The notes under the pieces are model-generated. The model was not told the origin of the DNA and did no database searches. It was given only the letters and a program-made list of their open reading frames with translations. The position numbers and the translations under genes were made by a program. Positions 1 through 8,139 of a stretch of DNA of 64,000 nucleotides are shown one piece after another. Within the stretch, counting starts at the first letter, position 1. Each line of letters starts with the position of its first letter. This DNA comes from CAYWNA01 sp964459305 (GTDB lineage: Bacteria; Planctomycetota; Planctomycetia; Pirellulales; Pirellulaceae): positions 22,210 through 86,209 of the forward strand of contig CAYWNA010000022.1 of the NCBI GenBank assembly GCA_964459305.1, given 5' to 3'.

Positions 1-1
1 G

Positions 2-1390
2 ACCACGGAGCGTGCCAGGCTCGAAAATGTTGAGGCCCTCAAACGGGCCCTGCGAAAGCAGCGTCTGGAGGAATCACGCCGCAAGCGTCAGGATAACAAA
101 GAACGCAAGATTCGGGAAAGGAAAGAACGCGCAGCCGCATGGAGGGCTCGCAAACGGCAAGAAATCGTGTACCTGGGCGAGGGTGTCTCGGCCGGGCTGG
201 GGCAACATGAGATTGACCGCGAGAAACTGCAGCGGACCGGCCTTCCGGTTCTCGCCAGCGCCGAAGAACTGGCTGCTGCGATGGACATCACGGTAGCCGA
301 GCTACGGTTTCTGGCCTTCGCACGTCGCACTTCGACGACCACGCACTACAGACGTTTCCATTTGCCAAAGAAGACCGGGGGACTACGTCTGATCTCTGCT
401 CCGATGCCGCGGCTAAAGCGAGCACAGGAGTGGATTCAGCACAACATCCTCGATCCAGTGGCCCTGCATGATGCCGCCCACGGATTCCGGCGCGGCCGAT
501 CGATCGTCTCCAACGCTCAGCCGCACGTTGGCGCAGATGTGGTAATCAACGTCGATCTGAAGGACTTCTTCCCGACGGTCACGTATCGCCGAGTCAAGGG
601 GACGTTTCGCACGCTTGGGTATTCCGAAGCTCTCGCTACGGTCTTGGCCTTGATCTGCACCGAGCCGGATGTTGATCAAGTGCAGCTCGACCGTCGCACT
701 TACTACGTGGCTCGCGAAAATCGGTTCCTACCACAGGGAGCTCCGACTAGCCCGGCAATTACGAACATCATTTGCCGCGGGCTCGACGCCCGGCTGGCCG
801 GCACGGCCGAGAAGCTCGGTTTCGCATACACCCGCTACGCCGATGACATCACCTTTTCCGGCTCGGGTGCTGCGGCGGCCAACGTGGGCCGGGTGCTGCG
901 GCGGATTCGCTACACCGTTGATGCGGAGGGGTTTCAGGTCCATCCTGAAAAGACGCGAGTGTTTCGCCAATCCCGTCGCCAGGAGGTCACCGGGCTGGTG
1001 GTCAACCAACGCGTCAACATCTCGCGAAAACTGCTGCGCAAGTTCCGCGCCACGCTGTTCCACATCGAACGCGACGGTCCGGCCGGTAAACATTGGGGAA
1101 ACTCGGACGACGTGATCGCCTCGATCGAAGGCTTTGCCAACTTTGTCGCCATGGTCGATCCGGAAAAGGGAACGGCCTTCCGCCGCCGGGTGGCAACGAT
1201 CATTGAACGTTATGGTCGCGGAGGTGGTCGAGCACATGCACAACGGCAGCGCTGGGTACCGCGGCCCCCGCCCGCTGACGAAGAAATCGTCGATGCCGAA
1301 GTGGTTGAATCGGGCGATTCCCCTGACGGCCGGTTTCAAGCCGTTACCCTTCCGCCGAAACCCAAGAAACCCTGGTGGAAGTTTTGGTAA
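2..1390 (+). CDS. retron-type reverse transcriptase (5' end outside window)
   Basis: RNA-directed DNA polymerase of the retron class. The frame is open from base 2, so the true start is probably upstream; GTG 167 is the only internal start I see and would give 407 aa. Counting from GTG 167, the retron hallmarks are NAQPH (NAxxH) at 116-120, the RT motif DLKDFFPTV near 130-138, QGAPTSP near 190-196, the catalytic YADD at 224-227 and VTG at 274-276. Ahead of GTG 167 an Arg/Lys/Glu-rich helical stretch of at least 55 codons continues from the edge, giving a basic N-terminal extension. The C-terminus ends in a Pro/Lys/Trp-rich tail (PWWKFW). Retrons usually carry the msr-msd RNA and an effector next to the RT. 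Neither can be judged on the left side, which is cut off, and the gene on the right (CsrA-receiver) is not a known effector. Confidence 0.85.
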   Translation, partial: TTERARLENVEALKRALRKQRLEESRRKRQDNKERKIRERKERAAAWRARKRQEIVYLGEGVSAGLGQHEIDREKLQRTGLPVLASAEELAAAMDITVAELRFLAFARRTSTTTHYRRFHLPKKTGGLRLISAPMPRLKRAQEWIQHNILDPVALHDAAHGFRRGRSIVSNAQPHVGADVVINVDLKDFFPTVTYRRVKGTFRTLGYSEALATVLALICTEPDVDQVQLDRRTYYVARENRFLPQGAPTSPAITNIICRGLDARLAGTAEKLGFAYTRYADDITFSGSGAAAANVGRVLRRIRYTVDAEGFQVHPEKTRVFRQSRRQEVTGLVVNQRVNISRKLLRKFRATLFHIERDGPAGKHWGNSDDVIASIEGFANFVAMVDPEKGTAFRRRVATIIERYGRGGGRAHAQRQRWVPRPPPADEEIVDAEVVESGDSPDGRFQAVTLPPKPKKPWWKFW

Positions 1391-1826
1391 CGCTCTACGC
1401 AAGGTGAAACCGTTTGGGCGATCGGCGGGTCCAAATCTCTGGCCTTGATCATGACTCCGGCAGTTGCCAGCAGTGACAGCATCGAAACCCGAAGCGTAAG
1501 CGAGGAATGCAGCGAATTACAGCGTCATCCTCGCTTACGCTTCGGGTTTCGATGCCGGAGTTACGATCAAGGCCGACGCTGGCACCAAAAAAACTGATCT
1601 TGTCTCAGGTGCACGCATCTAGCAGAATACTCGGTGGCAAGCAGCACGGAAGGGATATCTATCCCGTTCGCGAACGAATCGGCATGATGCCGAACTCTTG
1701 CTCTGAAGACTTTTCCTCATAATATCCATTTCTATCTTTTCGTCCGGAAAAGTCTCGCGTTCCGTCTCCCTTCGCCAGGCGGGAGATGCTGCGTCCGTGC
1801 CCGTCCTCTAAGAAGGAACTCTAGCC
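1391..1826. other. intergenic region between RT and CsrA-receiver gene
   Basis: It holds the palindromic element at 1441-1574 (listed separately) and then about 250 bases with no convincing gene. A possible promoter for the next gene is TTGCTC (1698-1703), 16 bases, TAATAT (1720-1725). A 9-bp inverted pair, GACTTTTCC at 1708-1716 and GGAAAAGTC at 1746-1754, brackets the -10 region. AAGAAGGA at 1810-1817 is the ribosome binding site of the next gene. Confidence 0.5.
1441..1574. repeat. 134-bp palindromic element (family A, copy 1)
   Basis: Nested inverted repeat. The inner arms 1479-1506 and 1528-1555 are perfect complements over 28 bp and contain the family core CCCGAAGCGTAAGCGAGG. The outer arms 1441-1460 and 1555-1574 match except for three central bases. 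The reverse complement of 26930-27062 is nearly the same sequence (about a dozen differences by eye). It looks like a non-autonomous mobile element of MITE/REPIN type, and could also act as a bidirectional terminator. Confidence 0.85.
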
Positions 1827-2591
1827 GTGCTTGTGCTCTCTCGGAAAGTAACTGACAAGGTCCTTTTCCCTACGGTCGGAATCACCGTCGAAGTCCTCAG
1901 CGTTCGGGGCAACACAACTCGTCTGGGCATCGATGCGCCGACGGAGATTCCCATCTGCCGACACGAAATCGCCGATCTGAAATCGATCGAATTCGATGAG
2001 GATGAGGCCACCGGACTCAAACTCAGCAGGTTGGCCCACTCGGTCCGCACCCGACTCGACTCGGCCACTGCTGCCCTCAACCAACTGCACCAGCAGTTCG
2101 ACGGCAATGCGGACAATGCGGTCCAGGATCGGATTCTTGATGTCTTCAGGGAACTCAAGGCGCTCGATCGGGAAGCAAATGCGGCCATCGAAACAGGGGA
2201 AGTGCCGCCGCCACAGGCGTTGCTCGTGGAACCCGATGCCAGCGAACGAAGACTTCTGGCGGGTTACCTGCGCATGAATGGGATTGAGACGACGACCGCG
2301 ATCGACGGCAGGGAAGCCCTGGGCTACCTGTCATTACATGCTGCACCGGACATCGTGTTGCTCGATATGCAAACGCCCGGCTGCGATGGCCGGTGCCTTG
2401 TGCGGAGTATTCGCTCTACCAAGGGCTTCGACGGACTGAAGCTCTTTGCCGTGTGCAGCACCGACCCAAACTCGCTCGGAATCGCAACAGGTCCCGACGG
2501 AATTGACCGCTGGTTCCAGAAGCCGGTCGATCCCGAACGCCTGGTGAGCGAGATTGCCGAAGAGTTGGGCGTGGCAGCGACGGCGGTGTAG
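1827..2591 (+). CDS. CsrA-like RNA-binding domain fused to a response-regulator receiver
   Basis: 254 aa. Residues 1-52 match the CsrA/RsmA family: start MLVLSRK, then TRLGIDAPTEIPICRHEI, which keeps Arg6 and the second RNA-contact Arg of the family. A helical linker (about 60-125) leads to a receiver domain at 130-250 with DIVLLDMQ (phospho-acceptor Asp) and FQKPVD (conserved Lys). Ordinary CsrA is about 60-70 aa and acts as a dimer that blocks or stabilises mRNAs. Here phosphorylation of the receiver could control RNA binding, which is inference. GTG 1827 is chosen because the CsrA fold starts there and AAGAAGGA lies 9 bases upstream. No kinase partner is adjacent. Confidence 0.85.
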   Translation: MLVLSRKVTDKVLFPTVGITVEVLSVRGNTTRLGIDAPTEIPICRHEIADLKSIEFDEDEATGLKLSRLAHSVRTRLDSATAALNQLHQQFDGNADNAVQDRILDVFRELKALDREANAAIETGEVPPPQALLVEPDASERRLLAGYLRMNGIETTTAIDGREALGYLSLHAAPDIVLLDMQTPGCDGRCLVRSIRSTKGFDGLKLFAVCSTDPNSLGIATGPDGIDRWFQKPVDPERLVSEIAEELGVAATAV

Positions 2592-2686
2592 CGGCGTGCG
2601 AAGCGTCCTTCTCCGATCGTAGAAATGGTCGTCTCCAGCGGTTGCTGTGGAACGGTTGGGTTATTGACACGACACAACGCCGCCAT

Positions 2687-3925
2687 TCAGGCACGACCAT
2701 TGGTGGTGAGGTCGATCATCTGCCCCTTGCGGATCGCCTCCTGTCCTGCGGTGCACATGCGGACGGATTCGACCATATCCTCGCCGTCGGTGAGCGGCGC
2801 AACCCGATTCTGGACGCAACGGATGAAATCGTCATGCATGGCGTCGGTTCCGGCGTGTCCCGTTTCGGCCATCTCTTGGGACATGTCCAACACGATAGGT
2901 TCGCCGGCTCTGCGGCTGCCGCGCTTGTACTTGTACATCCGGATTTCGCAGCCGTACCGCTCGTACTCCAGACGACCGTGTGTGCCGAAGATCCCGACGT
3001 GGCGATAAGCGCCCGGCGCGAACGTACCGAAACTGAATGTTAGATTCACGCCGTTGTCGAATTCGTAGACCAACTGCGCGTTGTCGAGCGTATCCTGGTC
3101 GTCATAGATGTCCGTCCCACCGAAGCCGGCGACCCGAACTGCCTTGGCGCCGAGAATCCAATGAAAGGCGTCCAAATCATGACACGACTCGGCGAGCAGC
3201 CCTCCGCCACTGGTGGCAAATGCCTTCAGCCATGGCTTGGCGGATGACCAAGGACCACGAAAACATGGCGCGCTGACACACCGAACGGTACCGATCTCGC
3301 CGCCGCGGATCAATTCCTTGACTTTTCGGTTGGTCGCAAGAAAGCGGTGCTGCTCGGCCACCATCAGGATGCGGTTGCTGTTGTCGGCGGCCGCGTTCAT
3401 CTGCTCACATTCCGCGACCGTCATGCCCATGGGCTTTTCCACCATCACATCGCGGCCCGACTTCAAGGCGTCGATACTGATGGGAGCATGCGAATCGTGC
3501 GGGGTCGCGATCAGCACCACGTTGACGCCCAAGTGCTTCAACAGTTCGCGGTAGTCGGTGTACGTGGCGGGAGTTCCCTTGCATATCTTCAATCCGCGCC
3601 CCAACCGATCCTGACGGATGTCGCAGATGGCCAGGATCTCGCAACTCGGACGCGCGTTGATTCGTTCGATATGCTGCCAGCACCGGTGCCCAACACCGAT
3701 CAAGCCGTATTTCAGCTTTCGCATCGGATCCGGCGCGAGCGACGATTTCGTTTCACCGGACCAGGCACGGGTAACCTGGCCTCCCGCCGCGGTTCCGATC
3801 AAGATACCAGAACCGTGCAAGAATCCTCGCCGCGATATTGAAGATGATTTCATGGGAATCTCTGCCATCAGCATCTTGGCGTATTCCAGGTTATAGGCGT
3901 AATTGTGCAATACGGACTTGAGCAT
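2687..3925 (-). CDS. Tat-exported Gfo/Idh/MocA family oxidoreductase
   Basis: NAD(P)-dependent sugar or polyol dehydrogenase-like protein. The Tat motif SRRGFL, followed by a hydrophobic Gly-rich stretch, indicates export. The Rossmann start GLIGVGHR follows, then VEKPMG, the usual EKP signature of the family, and the C-terminal Gfo/Idh fold. The frame is open up to 3997, but that part lies in a palindrome. ATG 3925 has AGAAGGA at the right distance and is preferred. ATG 3853 (MKSSSISRRGFL) is an alternative with a weaker site and would give a more typical Tat signal. The substrate cannot be told. Such proteins are very numerous in planctomycetes. It is transcribed away from the following secreted protein gene, with palindrome 3983-4047 between them. 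Confidence 0.85.
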   Translation of the reverse strand: MLKSVLHNYAYNLEYAKMLMAEIPMKSSSISRRGFLHGSGILIGTAAGGQVTRAWSGETKSSLAPDPMRKLKYGLIGVGHRCWQHIERINARPSCEILAICDIRQDRLGRGLKICKGTPATYTDYRELLKHLGVNVVLIATPHDSHAPISIDALKSGRDVMVEKPMGMTVAECEQMNAAADNSNRILMVAEQHRFLATNRKVKELIRGGEIGTVRCVSAPCFRGPWSSAKPWLKAFATSGGGLLAESCHDLDAFHWILGAKAVRVAGFGGTDIYDDQDTLDNAQLVYEFDNGVNLTFSFGTFAPGAYRHVGIFGTHGRLEYERYGCEIRMYKYKRGSRRAGEPIVLDMSQEMAETGHAGTDAMHDDFIRCVQNRVAPLTDGEDMVESVRMCTAGQEAIRKGQMIDLTTNGRA

Positions 3926-3982
3926 AGTGGATTCCTTCTCCATGATATTGTTACCTTGAACAGCGCCACTTCGGCGTCCCGA

Positions 3983-4047
3983 AGTAACCCGAAGCATCAG
4001 CGAGGGAACGACTAGAAGTGATTCCCTCGCTGATGCTTCGGGTTACT
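3983..4047. repeat. palindrome (family A variant) between divergent genes
   Basis: Arms 3983-4007 and 4023-4047 are perfect complements over 25 bp, with a 15-base loop. The core is ACCCGAAGCATCAGCGAGGG, related to family A at 1441 but with CATCAG in place of CGTAAG. It sits in the divergent intergenic region, so the annotated reading frames that begin inside it (3997 minus, 4018 plus) are probably not the real starts. Confidence 0.85.
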
Positions 4048-4128
4048 ATTTCGCGAAACTCAGTCGGAGTCTCTCGAGCAGTCTATGTCCTTTTGGCGGC
4101 AAGTGAAAGTCGCAGAGGAGGATCGGTG

Positions 4129-6282
4129 ATGCGAGCCGTTTGTTGTGTGCCAGTAGCGATTCTGGGGATCATGGCATCAACCGCACGAGTCCACGCGGAA
4201 CGAGAACGTTTCCAGACACCTGACAACGGCCCCAATCTGGGAGTCTGGCGGATTACCAACGATCCGACCGTCCGCGACTGGGCCAATTACCATAACACGC
4301 AATGCTGGAGTCCGGATGGCCGGTACCTGTGCTATACGCGCTACGGCCAGCAAGAAGTCCGCGGCCGCGTGTGGGAGCACACCACGGTCCACGTGTACGA
4401 CTTGTTGCGTGACGAGGACCGGTTGATCGACGCGGGACACTCTCCCCGCTGGGCCAACGGTCACAACTGGCTACTTTACGTTCACGAAGACCCGACCGCA
4501 GGGCCGAGCTACGCTGAAGGCGCCGAAGTCCGCTGGCTCGATTTGGACACGGGCAAACGTGCACGCGCATGCCTTGGCATCGAGCGGCTAGGCGAGACCG
4601 ACTTTCAGGACCGCTGGATCTATGGCGTCCGGCGCCGTCGGGGCCAAGAGCCGGAAATCCAAATCTATCGCATCCCCATTGATGAAGACTGCGAGCCCGA
4701 ACTCTTGCCCAAAGTGATCGGCGCGCAGCTACTGCCCAGTCCAGGACATCCCGTTTTCTTCACTCGGCGCGACCACAATGACAATCCGTTCGACGCTACC
4801 CGATATTGGTTCGACTTGGAGGGCAAACACCGGAATATCTTCGCGCCGACCATTCAGAAATGTCACATGGGCTGGCTGGGAAATGGCGAGTACCTGCTGC
4901 TGGGCAATGGACTGATCCGCGGCCGGCGCTGGAACGAACCATTCCCCAGCAATCTACACATCCTCGCCTCGGTGGGCGTGGGCGACGTGAGCCCGTGTGG
5001 GCGAAGTGGAAGGTATGTTTGCGGCGATAGTATGGTGGCCGACCTTCGTAGCGGCGACGGTTGGTTCTTCATTCATCCCCTGTCGATCATCTGCTATCCG
5101 CGAACGGTCAAAGACAATTCCGGCATCTACGATGCCGACCCAAAAGGTAGCCCCGATGGCACCAAAGTTTGCTTTGTCTCCAATTGCGATCTGAAAGACA
5201 GTCCCGTCACCCACATCAGCCAGGACACGTCACGAAAGGCAACCGCGCTGGCCGTGGCCTCGACGTCCGGGTTTCCCGATTCAGGGTCGATTGTTGTGCA
5301 GCGCGAGATCATCGGATACGGGCGCAAGACCCCCAGCAGCTTCGAGGGCCTTACACGGGGACTTCATGACACGCTCACGATCAATCTGCGGGCTGGCCGG
5401 GCGGTCACTTCGTTCGACGCCCGCTGCCTGACCGATCCACAATGGAACGCCATGCCGGGGCCTTCCTATCCCATGCAAAAATCGATTCAGGATCTCGATT
5501 CGCCGCTCATGCGTCAGCGACAGACGGACGTCTACGTGGTCGTCGTCCGAAGGCCGGATCGTCCCTGGTTACGAATGCACGACGAATCGTTAGAACTCAT
5601 TCCCGGTGAGGAGCACTTTGAGACGTACGGCTATCATGTGCTCTGCGGCGATCAACGTATCACCGCCGATCCGCTGCGCGCCGGGGATCAGCTCGCCCTC
5701 ACGCCCGGCAAGTATCGAGCTGTGGCCGTGGAGCAGAGTGGATTGGAAAGCGATCCGAGTCAACCGGCGGAGGTCACCGGGAGTACGACGCTTCACGTGC
5801 TCGCCGAACCGCCGTCCGATTTCTCCTGGACCTCTGACCGGTGGCTGATCCAGTGGCAGAAGGCGCCCGCCGAAACCGCCAAACGCGCTCCCGAAGCAGT
5901 TCGCCAGATCGTGCACCTGTACGACGGCGGGGTCCACGAGGAATGGTACGAGAACGGTGTGCTTGCCCAACGGCGCGACATCGGGTTGGTAGGTGATGCC
6001 ATCCGCCGCACGAGCTATCGCGACGGCAAACTCGCTACGCGGGATTACTACAATCGCGAAGACGTGCTATTGAGTCGCGAACTCTTTGACGCAGACGGCT
6101 TCATCACCGATTGGGTCCGCTTCCAACCCGACGGGAGCGAGCAAGGTCACTGGGGGTACGACCGCGGCATGCCGGTGCGCGAGGTTCGCGCGGGCACAGA
6201 GTACGTCAAGCGAGGCGACCGGTTCGGCTACTTCCAGGACGGCCAATTCATCGAGACACCCCGTGGCTCGATCTCCCGATGA
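4129..6282 (+). CDS. secreted PD40/TolB-like repeat protein with MORN-like C-terminus
   Basis: 717 aa from ATG 4129, which has AGAGGAGGA upstream and gives a clean Sec signal ending near STARVHA. The frame opens at 4018 but the extra residues come from the palindrome. The N-terminal half carries WD40/PD40-like strands (NTQCWSPDGRYLCYTRYG, GSPDGTKVCFVSN), as in TolB-type propellers. The last ~120 residues hold repeated Y/W-G-DGKL units (EEWYENGVLAQ, RTSYRDGKLATRDYY) like MORN_2/YwqK repeats. The function is unknown; an exported binding or scaffold protein is likely. The last 35 bases overlap the end of the convergent gene 6248-8023. Confidence 0.7.
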   Translation: MRAVCCVPVAILGIMASTARVHAERERFQTPDNGPNLGVWRITNDPTVRDWANYHNTQCWSPDGRYLCYTRYGQQEVRGRVWEHTTVHVYDLLRDEDRLIDAGHSPRWANGHNWLLYVHEDPTAGPSYAEGAEVRWLDLDTGKRARACLGIERLGETDFQDRWIYGVRRRRGQEPEIQIYRIPIDEDCEPELLPKVIGAQLLPSPGHPVFFTRRDHNDNPFDATRYWFDLEGKHRNIFAPTIQKCHMGWLGNGEYLLLGNGLIRGRRWNEPFPSNLHILASVGVGDVSPCGRSGRYVCGDSMVADLRSGDGWFFIHPLSIICYPRTVKDNSGIYDADPKGSPDGTKVCFVSNCDLKDSPVTHISQDTSRKATALAVASTSGFPDSGSIVVQREIIGYGRKTPSSFEGLTRGLHDTLTINLRAGRAVTSFDARCLTDPQWNAMPGPSYPMQKSIQDLDSPLMRQRQTDVYVVVVRRPDRPWLRMHDESLELIPGEEHFETYGYHVLCGDQRITADPLRAGDQLALTPGKYRAVAVEQSGLESDPSQPAEVTGSTTLHVLAEPPSDFSWTSDRWLIQWQKAPAETAKRAPEAVRQIVHLYDGGVHEEWYENGVLAQRRDIGLVGDAIRRTSYRDGKLATRDYYNREDVLLSRELFDADGFITDWVRFQPDGSEQGHWGYDRGMPVREVRAGTEYVKRGDRFGYFQDGQFIETPRGSISR

Positions 6283-8023
6283 GGGGCCCTTGCCCCAAAG
6301 ACTCGCCAAAGCCTGGCCGGAAAACCCAGTGCGCAAGGGTCGGAGAGTGCATAATTTGTTCCAGCCACGATCGGCCGGAAGCTGGTGAGCCGAGTTCTAC
6401 CAGTGCTCGCATGTCTCGAATCATGAGCGGATTGTTGCCGTAGTAGGAATGCCCGATCAGGCTCGTATCGATGGGCGACACATCAACGGTTTCGACTCCG
6501 GGTATCAGTACCAAGTGCTCTCCCGATAGCCCGGCTCGCGTGTTTCCGTGGACCTTGGTCGAGGCCAGCAGGGCCTGATCGTTCGACGATGCATACAATG
6601 TTACGTGGCGCGCCAGTGCAGCGACGGCCGGTGCGTAGCGATCGCGAAATTCCCCAGCGTCCACATCCGGAGCTGCCAAAACCACTTGGCCAAAGACCGG
6701 CTCCGGATGGGTCTGCTTCAGCGCCATCCGTTCCAGTGCCTGAACCAGCGCGCGGTTCCCCATGCTGTGAGCTACCAAATGAACGGTCCGGGCACCGGTA
6801 CGCGTGACAACTTGATTCAAGAAGTCCTCCAAATGAACGACGGACCAGGTGACATTGGCCTCGTCCCGTGTGTACTCGGTCAGTCCCCCTTGCGATGGCC
6901 AACTATAGCAAATGGCTGCACCGGCGAACTGCAAATCGTGCGTGATTTGCGCCGTGCGTTTCACTGCGCCCTCGAAGCTAACGTTGTACCCGTGAATGAA
7001 AGCAAAGGCTTGTTTGTCAGGCGATTCGTCAATACTAGACTTGAGTTCTCCGTAGAACTCGTCTTCCTCCTTACGAAAAACACGCTGCAATACGACATGC
7101 CTTTCTGGGGTCTCACTGAATTCCAGCCGAATGACCGAAGGAGACTCCACCTTGCCGACTCGGTGATCGGGCGGGATGGTCACATGACAAACGCCGACTT
7201 CCAGCGGCGTTTCGGTGGTGGCCGAGTTGCGATCGTCACCGTAGATACGGTCCCCGCGTTCGACCAGCCCACGTTGCTTCTGATACTTGACATTGGCCGA
7301 ATGCCCAAACTGAAGCGTGACCAACAATGAAGCCAACGTCGCCAGCCCCAGTGGAATTCGACGGGAGCGGAAGATCGTAGCAATACCCAGCAGTATTGTG
7401 ACCAATGCCGCCGCGCATGGAATCACGTAAATCATCAGGCCAATACGACCGTTTTCACCAACCAGCGGTTGCCGGTCGGTGGCATAGAAAACTTGGACAA
7501 GATGGGCTCCGGTCGCCGGATCAACAGTTCGGAGCGCCATCGGCTCGTTCGGTGGTGGCGGCGGGCTCGGCTCCACAGCCATTTCCGGCAACTCATCCAG
7601 CGCCGGTGGGCTTGATTCCATGGGAAATTCCGGTGACTCGGCGCGAAAGGTCCGGGAGGCTGGTTCCATCGCGAATTTCGGCGGTTCAACGTGCAAGGGC
7701 TGCCGGTTTGGCTCTGCAGAGAAATTCATTGGCCCATGTGTCAAAGACTGTGGACTTGGCTCGACTGTGGGTCTCGGCGAATCCCCGCTCCGTGGCAGTG
7801 GGCTTGGCTCGACGGTAAATTCCGCCGACTCATCCGGTATCGACGGCACAGCAGGGCGAGTATCATGCTTCTTGGCCCACGCGGTCTCGACCGGCTCCGA
7901 TTCCTCGTCCGGTGGTGGGGCGACGGCCTCTTGCATTCCCCCGCCGCATCCGCACATCGAGAGGAATGCTGACGCTAACAAACTCAAGACAATCCGTGTC
8001 GTGGTTTTGCTCGTGATACCCAC
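6248..8023 (-). CDS. lipoprotein with DUF900-type alpha/beta hydrolase domain
   Basis: 591 aa. The N-terminal signal ends in a Cys-rich lipobox region (FLSMCGCGGG). Residues 40-165 form a Pro/Glu/Ser-rich linker with repeated xVEPSP units, followed by two hydrophobic segments (about 198-218 and 225-245). The C-terminal half is an esterase-like alpha/beta hydrolase: AFIHGYN, the nucleophile elbow VAHSMGN, an AAPDVDAG stretch and a late His region (LIGHSYYGNNP). This matches the DUF900 family of uncharacterised hydrolases. The substrate is unknown. The presence of two internal membrane segments suggests that the catalytic part faces the periplasm. Confidence 0.8.
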   Translation of the reverse strand: MGITSKTTTRIVLSLLASAFLSMCGCGGGMQEAVAPPPDEESEPVETAWAKKHDTRPAVPSIPDESAEFTVEPSPLPRSGDSPRPTVEPSPQSLTHGPMNFSAEPNRQPLHVEPPKFAMEPASRTFRAESPEFPMESSPPALDELPEMAVEPSPPPPPNEPMALRTVDPATGAHLVQVFYATDRQPLVGENGRIGLMIYVIPCAAALVTILLGIATIFRSRRIPLGLATLASLLVTLQFGHSANVKYQKQRGLVERGDRIYGDDRNSATTETPLEVGVCHVTIPPDHRVGKVESPSVIRLEFSETPERHVVLQRVFRKEEDEFYGELKSSIDESPDKQAFAFIHGYNVSFEGAVKRTAQITHDLQFAGAAICYSWPSQGGLTEYTRDEANVTWSVVHLEDFLNQVVTRTGARTVHLVAHSMGNRALVQALERMALKQTHPEPVFGQVVLAAPDVDAGEFRDRYAPAVAALARHVTLYASSNDQALLASTKVHGNTRAGLSGEHLVLIPGVETVDVSPIDTSLIGHSYYGNNPLMIRDMRALVELGSPASGRSWLEQIMHSPTLAHWVFRPGFGESLGQGPLIGRSSHGVSR

Positions 8024-8139
8024 CGCCGTACCTCCATGTATATTACGAAGACAACCTTAACAGGTGGCAACCGCTACGTCGCCGCGGAATTCTAACAGTT
8101 CTGGCTGAATTTGCGAACAGAAGTTTTGGAGTAGCTACG

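Noticed and set aside
1441..1574. Possible CRISPR repeat or retron ncRNA
   Set aside because: There is no repeat-spacer series, and the same element recurs at 26930 far from any RT, so it is a dispersed repeat.
3926..3997. Upstream extension of the Gfo/Idh gene
   Set aside because: It comes from a palindromic repeat and lacks a ribosome binding site; ATG 3925 has one.
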